64,000 nt of DNA. Origin: OCS155 cluster bacterium AG-333-G23 (GTDB lineage: Bacteria; Actinomycetota; Acidimicrobiia; Actinomarinales; Actinomarinaceae). Every line of letters begins with the position of its first letter. Positions within the stretch are counted from its first letter, which is position 1. Shown here piece after piece: positions 18,593 to 27,408 of this stretch. The translations under genes and the position numbers were made by a program. Location of the stretch: the NCBI GenBank assembly GCA_003282445.1, contig QBZE01000001.1, positions 124,001 to 188,000 on the forward strand, written 5' to 3'. A model generated the notes under the pieces. It was not told the DNA's origin, ran no database searches, and saw only the letters and a program-made list of their open reading frames with translations.

Positions 18593-19445
18593 TAAAAAAT
18601 TAGCACAAGAATTTGAATCTCCTTTTCATGCTTATTTATTATTAGGTAATACATCTAGCCATTTATTAAAACAGGCAAAGATATTTGCATCAAAAATTTT
18701 GTTTGGTATCGAAGAAGACATAGAGCATCCAGATATAAAAGTTGTTTCATCAGAAAATTTAAATACTTTGGGCGTTGAAGATATTAGAAATATTATTGAA
18801 AATGATGGACTGGTTCCAATTGAAGGAGAATATAAAGTTGTTATATTTCCGCCAGTGAAATCACTTACTGAAGAAGCATCAAATGCACTATTAAAAACAT
18901 TAGAGGAGCCCTCAGACTCTAGTATTTTTATATTAACTTCAAGTGGAAAATTTTGGTCTCATGCAAGAGACGACTCAATATTGGGGGTTCTTTCTACAAT
19001 AAAAAGCCGGTGTAGAAGAATTTTTATAGATACAGATATTGAAACAGAATTTAATTTTTCAGAAAAAGATTTTATAAATTTTATGGAATCTAATAAAAGG
19101 GAAGATGAAGATTTTTCAAACATTCCTCAAAACTTAGTTAATGCTCTAAAGTCTTTAAAAGATGTTGGAAATGATTCAACTGAGAATATTTTCAAATTTC
19201 AAGAATTTATAAAAATAATTGATAAATACAAAAAAGAGAAAGAGGATAGTTACCAAGTGAATCATACTAGATTAATAATTGCTTCATTTGAATATTTAAC
19301 AAGAAACATTCTACTTACTAAAGAATTTGGAAAAAAAGAATTTAGATACTGTGAATTACTGCAGGGCTCTATGGACGATCTAGATAAAGGGATAAGGCCA
19401 AATACAGTGTTAAACAATTTTGCTATAGTTTCTAGTAAATTATGA
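18579..19445 (+). CDS. holB: DNA polymerase III delta' subunit
   Basis: Delta' is the rigid clamp-loader subunit that opens the sliding clamp together with delta and tau/gamma. This 288-residue protein has an AAA+ fold without a Walker A P-loop, as normal for delta', and shows the diagnostic EASNALLKTLEEPSDSSIFIL and the SRC sensor in STIKSRCRRIF. The start is TTG inside tmk (14-base overlap). It ends in an ATGA overlap with the metallohydrolase. The C-terminal third is little conserved. Confidence 0.88.
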   Translation: MEKLNKKLAQEFESPFHAYLLLGNTSSHLLKQAKIFASKILFGIEEDIEHPDIKVVSSENLNTLGVEDIRNIIENDGLVPIEGEYKVVIFPPVKSLTEEASNALLKTLEEPSDSSIFILTSSGKFWSHARDDSILGVLSTIKSRCRRIFIDTDIETEFNFSEKDFINFMESNKREDEDFSNIPQNLVNALKSLKDVGNDSTENIFKFQEFIKIIDKYKKEKEDSYQVNHTRLIIASFEYLTRNILLTKEFGKKEFRYCELLQGSMDDLDKGIRPNTVLNNFAIVSSKL

Positions 19446-20278
19446 GCACTGTAAAACTTTTAGGGACTGGATGCCCGAGCCCGAGCCATGAAAGATACGG
19501 ACCAAGTACTCTTGTTCAAGTTGAAAAGAATAACTACTTATTTGATGTCGGCTCAGGTGTAACCCAAAGGCTCAGTGAGTTTGGTATCAAGTCTGCAGCA
19601 ATAGATGTTTTATTTATAACACATATTCATTCTGATCATATTGTTGACATGTACCAGCTTTATATTTCTGGATGGCACCAGGGGAGAGAAAAACCTTTTA
19701 AAGTAATTGGCCCTTTAGGTATAAAAGATTTTTTTGAGTCTCAGTTAAAAGCTTTTGAAAAAGAACTTGAAGGAAGAAAAAAATGGGAAGTTAGGCCAAA
19801 TGAAGATGGTTTATTATATGAAATTTATGAAGTAGAAAAAGGGTATATATATGAAGATAAAGAAGCTCAAATATCACCATTTGAAGTAGACCATAAACCA
19901 GTTGAGCCAGCATATGGTTATAAAATACAATTTAACAAAGCAGGAAAGACTAAAAAAATAGTTATTTCTGGAGACACACGGAAAAGCAAGACTTTAATAG
20001 AGGAATCTTTTGAAGCTGATGCATTAATACATGAAGTATTTGTTGGCCTAGGTTTTGATAAAAATAGAATGTCAAAAGAAACAATAGAAAATGTAGCTAA
20101 TTATCACACCTCCCCAAAAGAAGTTGGGGAGGTGGCAAAAGAAGCAAAAGTAAAAAAATTAATTCTTACACACTTTGTCCCTCCTTCGTTTGATGAAGAA
20201 AAATTAAAAAATGAAGTGAGAGATGTCTACAAAGGAGATATCGTAATTGGACAGGATCTACTTAACATCGAGGTTTAA
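19442..20278 (+). CDS. Metallo-beta-lactamase-fold hydrolase, RNase Z/arylsulfatase-like
   Basis: This 278-residue protein has the metal-binding motif THIHSDH and further ligands in VISGDTR and LTHFVPP, with the N-terminal LLGTGCPSPSHERYGPSTLV typical of RNase Z (ElaC)-like proteins. RNase Z trims tRNA 3' ends, but the same core occurs in arylsulfatase-like and phosphodiesterase enzymes. The long flexible-arm exosite of RNase Z is not obvious, so function is left open. It overlaps holB by ATGA and abuts the convergent MFS gene with no spacer. Confidence 0.75.
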   Translation: MSTVKLLGTGCPSPSHERYGPSTLVQVEKNNYLFDVGSGVTQRLSEFGIKSAAIDVLFITHIHSDHIVDMYQLYISGWHQGREKPFKVIGPLGIKDFFESQLKAFEKELEGRKKWEVRPNEDGLLYEIYEVEKGYIYEDKEAQISPFEVDHKPVEPAYGYKIQFNKAGKTKKIVISGDTRKSKTLIEESFEADALIHEVFVGLGFDKNRMSKETIENVANYHTSPKEVGEVAKEAKVKKLILTHFVPPSFDEEKLKNEVRDVYKGDIVIGQDLLNIEV

Positions 20279-21454
20279 TTAAATTAAATTTAGTTTTGAA
20301 AATTTTCGCACATTAAATATTAAGTATAGGGAAAGAAATAAAGCGGAGATTACAAGACCTGTATATCCAAGAAAGATATACGTGAATCCAAGACTTAAGT
20401 GAGCAACAGAACTTCCAGCGAAAACCATTGAATCACTTTTTATATTTAGGTTTATAGAATTTTCTATTGAATATTTAGAAATCGCAGCACTGATTGCAAT
20501 AAATGTAAAATTCCAACCCAGACCTAGAAGGTATAATCCAATTTTTAAGAATAAAATATTTGTGTTAAATAATGAAAGAATGCAACTTAAACAAAGTATA
20601 AAACTCCCAATTGAAGCAAATAATTTAGCCCCATATTTATCAACAAGATTTCCTAAGATTGGTGAGAATAAAAACATCCCCAAAGTGTGATAGCTTATTA
20701 TTGTTCCAACTAGTTTAATTGTTTCACCTATATCTTGAATATGTAAAGGAGTTGCGGACATAATTACAACCATTACGAAATGATTAAGAACTAAGATTCT
20801 TGTTAGTAATTTGGCATTACTATCTAATGAAATTAACTCTTTAGTTTGTTCAGTATTTGAAGGTTCTCTTAATGTTGTTTCTCTCTCTGAAAGAAAATAA
20901 ATAGAAAAACCAGCAAGAATCATACCAGCTGTAGCTATAAAATAACCAACAATAAGTTCAGAGTTAAATGTTTTTTGAAATAATTCTGAGTATTCACCAA
21001 CAAGCCTTGGCCCAAATATTGATCCAAAAACAGAAAACCATACAGCTAAAGATAATGAAGTAGCTTTATAGGTTTCACTGGCCACAAATGAAGCTGCGTA
21101 ACGGGATTGAAGGGTTGCTGATTGGCCAACTCCTAAAGTAAAAGAACCTAATAATAAAAGAAAAAAAGAATCTGTAATAAGACTTAAAATTAGTATTGCT
21201 CCGCCAAAACCCCCAATAAAAAATGTATTACCAAGAGCGGACAATCTTGAATATTTTTTTGAGAAATAGTCAAAAATTTGAGTTCCAACAAAAGCGCCTC
21301 CTACACCTAAAGCATTGGGAAATCCAACCAAATAGGGATTTGCAGAAACTTCTCTTACTGATAATGCAGCTACAGTAATTGCTGCAATAAAACCGATTGA
21401 GGAAAACGCAACTGATAAAAGTAGGCTAAGTATCTTTTTAATTTCAGAAAACAT
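20279..21454 (-). CDS. MFS transporter
   Basis: A membrane protein of about 391 residues with around 12 hydrophobic segments and MFS-like repeats (NPYLVGFPNALGVGGAFVGTQIFDYFSKKYSRL, then SPILGNLVDKYGAKLFASIGS, a motif-A-like loop). The frame is open up to an ATG at 21529, but the extra 25 residues are polar, do not look like an MFS N-terminus and would run through the region that must hold the metK promoter, so the ATG at 21454 (MFSEIKKILS) is preferred. Substrate unknown. It ends directly against the convergent metallohydrolase. Confidence 0.75.
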   Translation of the reverse strand: MFSEIKKILSLLLSVAFSSIGFIAAITVAALSVREVSANPYLVGFPNALGVGGAFVGTQIFDYFSKKYSRLSALGNTFFIGGFGGAILILSLITDSFFLLLLGSFTLGVGQSATLQSRYAASFVASETYKATSLSLAVWFSVFGSIFGPRLVGEYSELFQKTFNSELIVGYFIATAGMILAGFSIYFLSERETTLREPSNTEQTKELISLDSNAKLLTRILVLNHFVMVVIMSATPLHIQDIGETIKLVGTIISYHTLGMFLFSPILGNLVDKYGAKLFASIGSFILCLSCILSLFNTNILFLKIGLYLLGLGWNFTFIAISAAISKYSIENSINLNIKSDSMVFAGSSVAHLSLGFTYIFLGYTGLVISALFLSLYLIFNVRKFSKLNLI

Positions 21455-21538
21455 ATTCAAAGAGTAGCTATTTCTTTGATTAAAGTTTTGATGAGAAGAA
21501 ATTGAAAAAGAATTTCTTAAGACTAACATAGAAAAAGC

Positions 21539-21650
21539 ATGGAGAGAGGTTAAAACCTCAGCAACCTAGAAAGCTAACTAAGGTGCTTAAAGTATGTGGT
21601 TTATAACAAAAAATAGCTCTCTCCATAAATTTCATAAATAGGAGAGCTAA
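21539..21650 (+). promoter_or_regulatory. SAM riboswitch (SAM-I/SAM-IV clan, probably SAM-I/IV variant) controlling metK
   Basis: The core reads GAGG/CCTC (short P2, 21546-21559), CAGCAACC, a P3 hairpin CCTAG/CTAAGG and GGTGCTTAA, the SAM-I/IV clan signature. P2-loop TTAA (21550-21553) can pair with J3/4 TTAA (21587-21590). P3-loop AGCTA (21572-21576) can pair with TAGCT (21614-21618), as in the second pseudoknot of SAM-I/IV-type aptamers. P1 is ATGGAGAG/CTCTCCAT (21539-21546, 21619-21626). TAGCTCTC (21614-21621) can alternatively pair with GAGAGCTA (21642-21649), which covers the metK ribosome binding site, so control is probably translational. No terminator run of T follows. Confidence 0.85.
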
Positions 21651-21651
21651 C

Positions 21652-22740
21652 TTGAGTAAATATGTAACAGCAGAAACAGTTTCACCTGGTCATCCTGATA
21701 AGATCGCAGATTTGATTTCAGACTATGTTTTAACAAAGGCTTTAGAAAATAATGAAAAATCAAGAGTAGCCGTAGAAACTTTTTTAACAGGAACTGATAA
21801 CGGAGGGTTGGTTGTTGTAGGTGGTGAAATCAGCGAGATAGCTAACATCACTGATGAAGCTGTTGTAAGTATTGTAAATGAGGCACTTAAAAAAACAATA
21901 AAAACAAGTTTTCCAGATTTTGATTTAAATAATTTAACAATACAGAATGAACTTACCCCACAGTCCGAAGAGATAAGAGCAGCTGTTGAAGATGATGAAG
22001 ACCAAGGAGCTGGGGATCAAGGAATTATGGTAGGTTATGCTATAAATGAAACAGAATCTCTTATGCCTCCAACTTTTGATAAGTCTCGAAATATTCAACA
22101 GGCTTTGTGGGATATACAACATTCTGATGAAATGTTAGATTTAGATTCAAAAGTGCAAGTTACTACAGGAGGAGATAAAACAAAAGTTGTTGTATCAACT
22201 CAACACCAAAGTGAAATCGACGTTGGTGATTTATATTCAAGAGTATTTGAATTGGTAGGGAGCTATATAAGCGAAGAGTACACTCTTGATTTGAATCCTT
22301 CAGGATCATTTGTCAAAGGAGGTCCAGCAGGAGACACAGGGCTTACTGGAAGAAAGATTGTTGTTGATGCTTATGGGCCATCTGTTCCGGTTGGAGGAGG
22401 TGCGTTTTCTGGTAAAGACCCAAGCAAAGTTGACAGATCAGCTGCTTATGCGGCTAGACACTTAGCAAAGAACATAGTATCTCATGGTTTAGCAGACGAG
22501 TGTCTAGTTAGAGTTTCCTATGCAATAGGCAAAGCTGATCCATACGAATTAACAGTTGAAACTTTTGGTACTGAAAAATCAGAAAACAAAGTTCTAGATG
22601 ATTTTATAAGCAAGTTTGATATGAAGCCCGGTGCCATAATTGAAAGGCTTAAGCTTCTTGAGGTTGACTACAAAGAGGACACTTTGTTTTCACACTTTGG
22701 CCATAATGAAAGAAATTGGGAAAAAATAGAAAATTTATAG
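21652..22740 (+). CDS. metK: S-adenosylmethionine synthetase
   Basis: MetK makes SAM from methionine and ATP. The protein has the N-terminal ESVSPGHPDK-type motif (TVSPGHPDKIAD), the GAGDQGIMVGYA hexapeptide region and the P-loop-like GGGAFSGKDPSKVDRSAAYAAR. At 362 residues it is slightly shorter than the usual 380-400. The start is TTG at 21652, preceded by AGGAGAG six bases upstream; this ribosome binding site lies in the expression platform of the riboswitch. A SAM riboswitch before metK fits feedback control of SAM supply. Confidence 0.96.
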   Translation: MSKYVTAETVSPGHPDKIADLISDYVLTKALENNEKSRVAVETFLTGTDNGGLVVVGGEISEIANITDEAVVSIVNEALKKTIKTSFPDFDLNNLTIQNELTPQSEEIRAAVEDDEDQGAGDQGIMVGYAINETESLMPPTFDKSRNIQQALWDIQHSDEMLDLDSKVQVTTGGDKTKVVVSTQHQSEIDVGDLYSRVFELVGSYISEEYTLDLNPSGSFVKGGPAGDTGLTGRKIVVDAYGPSVPVGGGAFSGKDPSKVDRSAAYAARHLAKNIVSHGLADECLVRVSYAIGKADPYELTVETFGTEKSENKVLDDFISKFDMKPGAIIERLKLLEVDYKEDTLFSHFGHNERNWEKIENL

Positions 22741-22756
22741 AATCTATTTTCAGATT

Positions 22757-22765
22757 TGATATAAT
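22757..22765 (+). promoter_or_regulatory. Extended -10 promoter of metY
   Basis: TGATATAAT is an extended -10 element (TGn followed by a perfect TATAAT). It places the transcript start near 22772, about ten bases before the first stem of the metY riboswitch. No convincing -35 box is seen, which is usual for extended -10 promoters. Confidence 0.65.
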
Positions 22766-22780
22766 TTAAATATACATAAA

Positions 22781-22881
22781 GAGAAGGTTAAGACCTCAGC
22801 AACCTGGATGACTATCCAAGGTGCTTGAAGATGTGGCAGAAATGCAACTAAATAGTCAAAATCTTCTCCAAAAAAGGAGAA
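22781..22881 (+). promoter_or_regulatory. SAM riboswitch (SAM-I/SAM-IV clan, probably SAM-I/IV variant) controlling metY-metX
   Basis: Second copy of the motif upstream of metK: AGGT/ACCT P2, CTCAGCAACC, P3 CCTGGAT/ATCCAAGG, GGTGCTTGA. Both pseudoknots co-vary with the metK copy: P2-loop TTAAG (22788-22792) with CTTGA (22824-22828), and P3-loop TGACTA (22809-22814) with TAGTCA (22853-22858), a perfect six-base complement. P1 is GAGAAG/CTTCTC (22781-22786, 22863-22868). The 3' side TTCTCC (22864-22869) also forms a six-base-pair, six-base-loop hairpin with GGAGAA (22876-22881), the metY ribosome binding site. Confidence 0.87.
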
Positions 22882-22884
22882 CAT

Positions 22885-24165
22885 ATGAAATTTAATTCAA
22901 AACTTATACATGCAGGATATGATTCGAGTGCTGATAGTCAAGGTTCTATCACACCTCCAATATATAAAACAACTGCTTATCAATTTAATAATACAGAGCA
23001 CGCTGCAAGTCTCTTTGCCCTTCAAGAGTTTGGCAATATATATTCAAGATTAACAAACCCAACAGTGGGATCATTAGAAAATAGACTTACTGAACTAGAG
23101 GATGGTGCAATGTGTGTTGCTCTATCTTCTGGGACGTCATCGGTGATGTATTCTTTAATAAATATAATGCGCCAGGGTGATAATTTTATTACCGATACTC
23201 AACTTTATGGCGGAACTTTTACGATGTTTACTAACATACTTCCAGAATTTGGAATAACATGTAAAAAGGTTGATACAACAGATCTTGATTTAGTTGAGAA
23301 AAGTATAGATAAAAATACAAAAGCAATATATGTTGAAACAATTACAAATCCAGGGTTAGTTGTTGCAGACATAGAAGGCCTATCTAAAGTTGCACATTCA
23401 AAAGGAATACCATTAATTGTTGATGCAACATTTACAACACCTGCTATTCAAAAATCACTAGATTTTGGAGCAGATATAGTTGTTCACTCATTAACAAAAT
23501 GGATGTCAGGACATGGAAGAGTAATTGCGGGAGCAGTTATTGAAAAGGGTGGCTTTGAATGGGGTAATGGCAATTTCCCTCTTTACGATACTCCAGACAC
23601 TAGCTATGGAGGTATGCGATGGGGACATGATCTAGGAGATTTGAGTGGTGTTGCTTATTCTCTTAGATTAAGAACAGTTCCTTTAAGAAATCTTGGTGCA
23701 AATATGTCACCAGAAACTGCATTTGAGGTAATGAGTGGGTTAGAGACTTTAGGCTTGAGGATGGAAAGACATTGTGAAAATGCAAAAAAAGCTGCTGAAT
23801 ATCTTTCAGATCATGACTTAGTTGAGTGGGTTCGCTTTCCTGGCCTTAAAGACGACCCGGCTTATGAACTTTCAGAAAAATACTTGAAAGGCACAGGCGG
23901 AACAATGGTTGTTTTCGGCATTAAAGGCGGCAAAGATGCTGGACAAAAGTTTATTGATAATCTTAAGATGTTTAGACATGTTGCAAACGTTGGTGATACT
24001 AGATCTCTAGCCATTCATCCTGCAACTACAACCCATTCACAACTTGATGACGAGGCATTAGTTGCTGCAGGATCGCCACCTGAATTAATTAGATTGTCAA
24101 TAGGAATAGAGGACATCGAGGATATTGTCGATGACCTTTCGCAAGCTCTTGACAGTACAAAATAA
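22885..24165 (+). CDS. metY: O-acetylhomoserine sulfhydrylase (aminocarboxypropyltransferase)
   Basis: A PLP enzyme of the Cys/Met metabolism family that makes homocysteine from O-acetylhomoserine and sulfide. The 426 residues include QFNNTEHAASLFALQEFGNIYSR, which separates MetY from the shorter cystathionine synthases, and the PLP lysine in VVHSLTKWMSGHG. The ATG follows the riboswitch hairpin with GGAG at five bases spacing. It overlaps metX, so the direct sulfhydrylation pathway is one transcript under SAM control. Confidence 0.94.
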   Translation: MKFNSKLIHAGYDSSADSQGSITPPIYKTTAYQFNNTEHAASLFALQEFGNIYSRLTNPTVGSLENRLTELEDGAMCVALSSGTSSVMYSLINIMRQGDNFITDTQLYGGTFTMFTNILPEFGITCKKVDTTDLDLVEKSIDKNTKAIYVETITNPGLVVADIEGLSKVAHSKGIPLIVDATFTTPAIQKSLDFGADIVVHSLTKWMSGHGRVIAGAVIEKGGFEWGNGNFPLYDTPDTSYGGMRWGHDLGDLSGVAYSLRLRTVPLRNLGANMSPETAFEVMSGLETLGLRMERHCENAKKAAEYLSDHDLVEWVRFPGLKDDPAYELSEKYLKGTGGTMVVFGIKGGKDAGQKFIDNLKMFRHVANVGDTRSLAIHPATTTHSQLDDEALVAAGSPPELIRLSIGIEDIEDIVDDLSQALDSTK

Positions 24166-25231
24166 AAATATACAAAATTATTTAGTACCAAAATTAGAAC
24201 TTGAATGCGGAGATTTTCTTGAAGATGTAGAGCTGGCGTATACAACTTATGGAAAACTATCAGATTCTAGGGATAATGCGATACTAGTTTTTCACGCATT
24301 AACAGGAAGCCATTTATTATCTGGCAAATATGAAAGATTTGATGATAAAAACCTTCCTTGGAACGAGGAGCTAGAAATTGGTTGGTGGGATGAATTTGTA
24401 GGGCCAGGTAAGATGTTTGACACAGATAAATATTTTGTTATCTGTGTAAATTACCTCGGAGGTTGTTATGGCTCAACTGGTCCAAACTCAATAGATAAAA
24501 TTACAAATAATATTTATGGAGATAGCTTTCCTCAAATTACATTTAAGGATATTGAAAATAGTCAAAAGCTAGTTTGTGATATGTTGGGTGTTAAATCTTT
24601 ACATGCTGTAGCAGGAGCTTCAATTGGCGGCCTAATGGCACTAGAATTTGCAACAAACTATCCAGAGTATATAGATAAAATAATCTCAATATCTAGTAGC
24701 CATAAAGTATCAACTATCCAGTTATTACATAACCTAGAACAAGCATATATATTGGATTTAGCTAAAGACTCTAAGAGTCGTCAAGAGGAGTATTTATCTT
24801 TGGCAAGAATGGTGGCTCATAAGACATATATTTCTTTAGACCTACTTTCGGAAAGAGCAAAAGCTGAATCAAAATATATAGATAATGAAATGGGATATTT
24901 TCTCAGAACACCTCAAGAGTCTTATATGATGCATCAAGGTGAAAAGTTTATTGAAAGATTCAACCCAGACTCTTATCGAACGATTATCAATGCGTGGCAG
25001 AATTTTAAAATAGATGAAAAAGATATAAAAAAGCTTAATGGAAAAGAAGTATTGGTTTTAAGCATTGATTCTGATGTTTGTTTCTATCCTGAAGAGCAGA
25101 CAGAACTAGTTGACATTCTTGAATTAAACGATGTTTGCGTTAATTATTCCTTACTTCACTCAGACAAAGGACACGATGCATTTTTACTAGAGCCTGATAT
25201 ATTCTTTGAGCCAATTTCTACTTATCTTTAA
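24131..25231 (+). CDS. metX: Homoserine O-acetyltransferase
   Basis: MetX activates homoserine with acetyl-CoA to feed MetY. It is an alpha/beta hydrolase with the nucleophile elbow GASIGGLMALEFA, preceded by FHALTGS and GGCYGSTGP, and the triad completed by Asp in SIDSDVCFYPEEQ and His in DKGHDAFL. The ATG at 24131 has GAGGA eight to ten bases upstream. A TTG six bases earlier is possible, and TTG at 24149 would reduce the 35-base overlap with metY. Acyl specificity (acetyl rather than succinyl) is inferred from pairing with metY. Confidence 0.92.
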   Translation: MTFRKLLTVQNKNIQNYLVPKLELECGDFLEDVELAYTTYGKLSDSRDNAILVFHALTGSHLLSGKYERFDDKNLPWNEELEIGWWDEFVGPGKMFDTDKYFVICVNYLGGCYGSTGPNSIDKITNNIYGDSFPQITFKDIENSQKLVCDMLGVKSLHAVAGASIGGLMALEFATNYPEYIDKIISISSSHKVSTIQLLHNLEQAYILDLAKDSKSRQEEYLSLARMVAHKTYISLDLLSERAKAESKYIDNEMGYFLRTPQESYMMHQGEKFIERFNPDSYRTIINAWQNFKIDEKDIKKLNGKEVLVLSIDSDVCFYPEEQTELVDILELNDVCVNYSLLHSDKGHDAFLLEPDIFFEPISTYL

Positions 25232-25292
25232 TTTTGAAAAAATAAATTAATAATAAAGTTATATTTTTTTAATCTTTTAGTACTCTTTAAAT

Positions 25293-25580
25293 GTGAAAAG
25301 ATTTCTTATAGTTTTAACTTTATTAGTAGTGGTTGGATTAAATAATTCAGCCTATTCTTCTACCCATACATTTAATGGTCAAGAACGAAATTTTTATGAG
25401 GATGATCCAGTTCCTGCAATTGTTATAGAAGAAGAGGTTGAAGCAGAAGAGGATTCAGCTTGGACATACAGATTTCTTATCCCTACTTCTGTAGCTATAG
25501 CTGTACTAGTTATTATTGGAAATGTTATTCAATATTTTCGACAAGTCACACGAAAAAGGTATAAGGTCATAGAAAAATAA
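25293..25580 (+). CDS. Small exported or membrane protein of unknown function
   Basis: A 95-residue protein not recognised as any family. It has an N-terminal signal-like segment (MKRFLIVLTLLVVVGLNNSAYS), a short acidic region with VIEEEVEAEEDSAW, one membrane segment (IPTSVAIAVLVIIGNVIQYF) and a basic C-terminus (RKRYKVIEK), so the C-terminus is probably cytoplasmic. The start is GTG at 25293 without a clear ribosome binding site. It ends 17 bases before tilS and is likely in the same transcript. Confidence 0.7.
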   Translation: MKRFLIVLTLLVVVGLNNSAYSSTHTFNGQERNFYEDDPVPAIVIEEEVEAEEDSAWTYRFLIPTSVAIAVLVIIGNVIQYFRQVTRKRYKVIEK

Positions 25581-25597
25581 AACTATCCTGTTTATAG

Positions 25598-26863
25598 ATG
25601 ACAAATAAAATTGAGAAAGATATTATAAAAAATCTTGATACATCAAAGAACTATGTTGTAGCTTTAAGCGGGGGAGTTGATAGTGCAGTATTAGCAACAG
25701 TTGTAGCTAAACAAACACCCAATTTAAGATCTGTATTTGTTAGACACAATCAAAAACATTCAAATAAATTAGAAGAAATGGCTAATAGAATTGCTGATAA
25801 TTTAAAAATAAATCACAAGGCATTAGATTCAAATCTTAAAGAAAATTCATCTGAGACAAAAATGAGGGATGCTAGATATGAAATTCTATATGATGATTTG
25901 GATGATGACGAGATACTTTTAACAGGTCATACTCTTTCAGATAAAGTAGAAACATTTTTTATCAATTTACTTAGAGGTACAAGAGTCAGGGGTTTGAAAT
26001 CAATTCCTAAAATGACACCAAGACTTAAAAGACCATTATTAGGGATCTCAAAAGATAACCTTATTAATTATGCAAAAGAAAACAACATTGAATATTTAGA
26101 TGATGTTACTAACTTTGATAATAAAATTATTAGGAATTGGATTAGAAATGAGTTAATTCCAAAAGTAGATGAAAAGTTCCCAGGAGATATTGAGGAAAAA
26201 ATCAGTAGTTTAATAACAGAAATCGAATCAATTTTTGAAACAACACATACAGATTTTAAATATATTAAAACGGCAAAAGGGTATATAGAAATTCCTATAG
26301 CTTTAGTGAAAGAAAAAAATATAAAAAGTAATATGTATCTTTCTCTACTTTCTAAAGCATTAGGTATTCCAAGTTTAGAAAAAAAAGATATTCAAAAAAT
26401 AACAACATCCATAAATGATGAAAAAAAAGTTGACTTTGATAATAATTGGAGCTGCGGTGTTTCTAACTCCTTATTAATTTTTATAAATAAAAAAACTTGG
26501 CAAGAGCAGTATAGAAGCAAAGAACAAAATTTAGGACTATTTAAGTTTTCTTCAGTAGAGAAAATAAAAGCAAATAATAATTGGACAGCTTCTCTTCCTA
26601 AAAAAGAAAAAATTAAGATTTCCCCTCTTAAGAATGGTGACAAAATAAAAGTTGATGGAAATACTATTAAGGTTTCAGAGATTTTAAGAAGTTATGGGAT
26701 TAAGAATGTTTTAAAAGAAGTATGGCCCGTAGTTTCTATTGGTGATGAAATTTATTGGGTGCCTGGTATTAGAAAGTCAGACTCTCTAATAGACTATGAA
26801 AAATCTGGAAAATCAAATATAATTACTGCTTCAATAGAAAAGAGCTCAATTGAAGATTACTAA
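25598..26863 (+). CDS. tilS: tRNA(Ile)-lysidine synthase
   Basis: TilS changes cytidine 34 of the CAU-anticodon tRNA-Ile to lysidine so it reads AUA. The PP-loop ATP-binding motif SGGVDS lies at residues 24-29, followed by DARYEILYDDL, LTGHTLSDKVETFFINLLRGTR and RPLLGISKDNLINYA. The 421-residue length fits a protein with the C-terminal tRNA-binding domain. It overlaps hpt by 14 bases; tilS-hpt-ftsH is a widespread conserved order. TilS is essential here because AUA codons are frequent in this AT-rich genome. Confidence 0.92.
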   Translation: MTNKIEKDIIKNLDTSKNYVVALSGGVDSAVLATVVAKQTPNLRSVFVRHNQKHSNKLEEMANRIADNLKINHKALDSNLKENSSETKMRDARYEILYDDLDDDEILLTGHTLSDKVETFFINLLRGTRVRGLKSIPKMTPRLKRPLLGISKDNLINYAKENNIEYLDDVTNFDNKIIRNWIRNELIPKVDEKFPGDIEEKISSLITEIESIFETTHTDFKYIKTAKGYIEIPIALVKEKNIKSNMYLSLLSKALGIPSLEKKDIQKITTSINDEKKVDFDNNWSCGVSNSLLIFINKKTWQEQYRSKEQNLGLFKFSSVEKIKANNNWTASLPKKEKIKISPLKNGDKIKVDGNTIKVSEILRSYGIKNVLKEVWPVVSIGDEIYWVPGIRKSDSLIDYEKSGKSNIITASIEKSSIEDY

Positions 26864-27362
26864 GAAGATCTTAAGCGAAGAACAAATACAAGAAAGAATT
26901 ATTAAATTAGCGAGTGAAATTAACACCGACTATGAGGGAAAAAATTTAATCATCTTGGGAGTGTTAAAAGGTGCTTTCATTGCGATTAGTGATTTGGCTA
27001 AAAATTTAAATATTGATGTTTCTTTTGAATTTATGAGCATATCTTCTTATGAAGGCTCTGAGTCAACGGGCCAAATAAAGATTGAAAAAGATTTAGATAT
27101 TGACATTAGTGGAAAAAACATTTTAATTGTTGAGGATATATTTGATACAGGCCTAACCCTCTCGTCCTTAATTGATATATTAGAATCTCGAAACCCTAAG
27201 AGTATTGAAATTATGTGCATGTTTGTAAAATCTGTAGAGAAAAAAATTCCGGTAAAAATAAAGTATAAAGGTTTTGAAATTGGCTCAGAATTTGTAGTTG
27301 GCTATGGCCTTGACTATATGGGTAAATATAGAGAGCTTCCTTATTTAGCTGAATTATCTTAG
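26850..27362 (+). CDS. hpt: Hypoxanthine phosphoribosyltransferase
   Basis: Salvages hypoxanthine (and often guanine) to IMP/GMP using PRPP. The 170-residue protein has the PRPP-binding motif ILIVEDIFDTGLTLSSL, the early LGVLKGAFIAISDLAK loop and the C-terminal VVGYGLDYMGKYRELPYLAEL. The start is TTG inside tilS. It can process purine bases released by the nucleoside-capture genes at 36-45 kb, though the two sets are not linked. Confidence 0.94.
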   Translation: MKITKKILSEEQIQERIIKLASEINTDYEGKNLIILGVLKGAFIAISDLAKNLNIDVSFEFMSISSYEGSESTGQIKIEKDLDIDISGKNILIVEDIFDTGLTLSSLIDILESRNPKSIEIMCMFVKSVEKKIPVKIKYKGFEIGSEFVVGYGLDYMGKYRELPYLAELS

Positions 27363-27408
27363 ATTTTCTTGGTTGCTTTTAAACCTTAATATATTAAATT
27401 AAAACATA

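Noticed and set aside
21455-21529. N-terminal extension of the MFS gene to ATG 21529
   Set aside because: The extra 25 residues are polar and unlike an MFS N-terminus, and they would occupy the space needed for the metK promoter and riboswitch. ATG 21454 begins just before the first membrane helix.
24100-24165. A separate riboswitch or promoter for metX
   Set aside because: metX overlaps metY by about 35 bases and there is no leader space; it is covered by the metY riboswitch.
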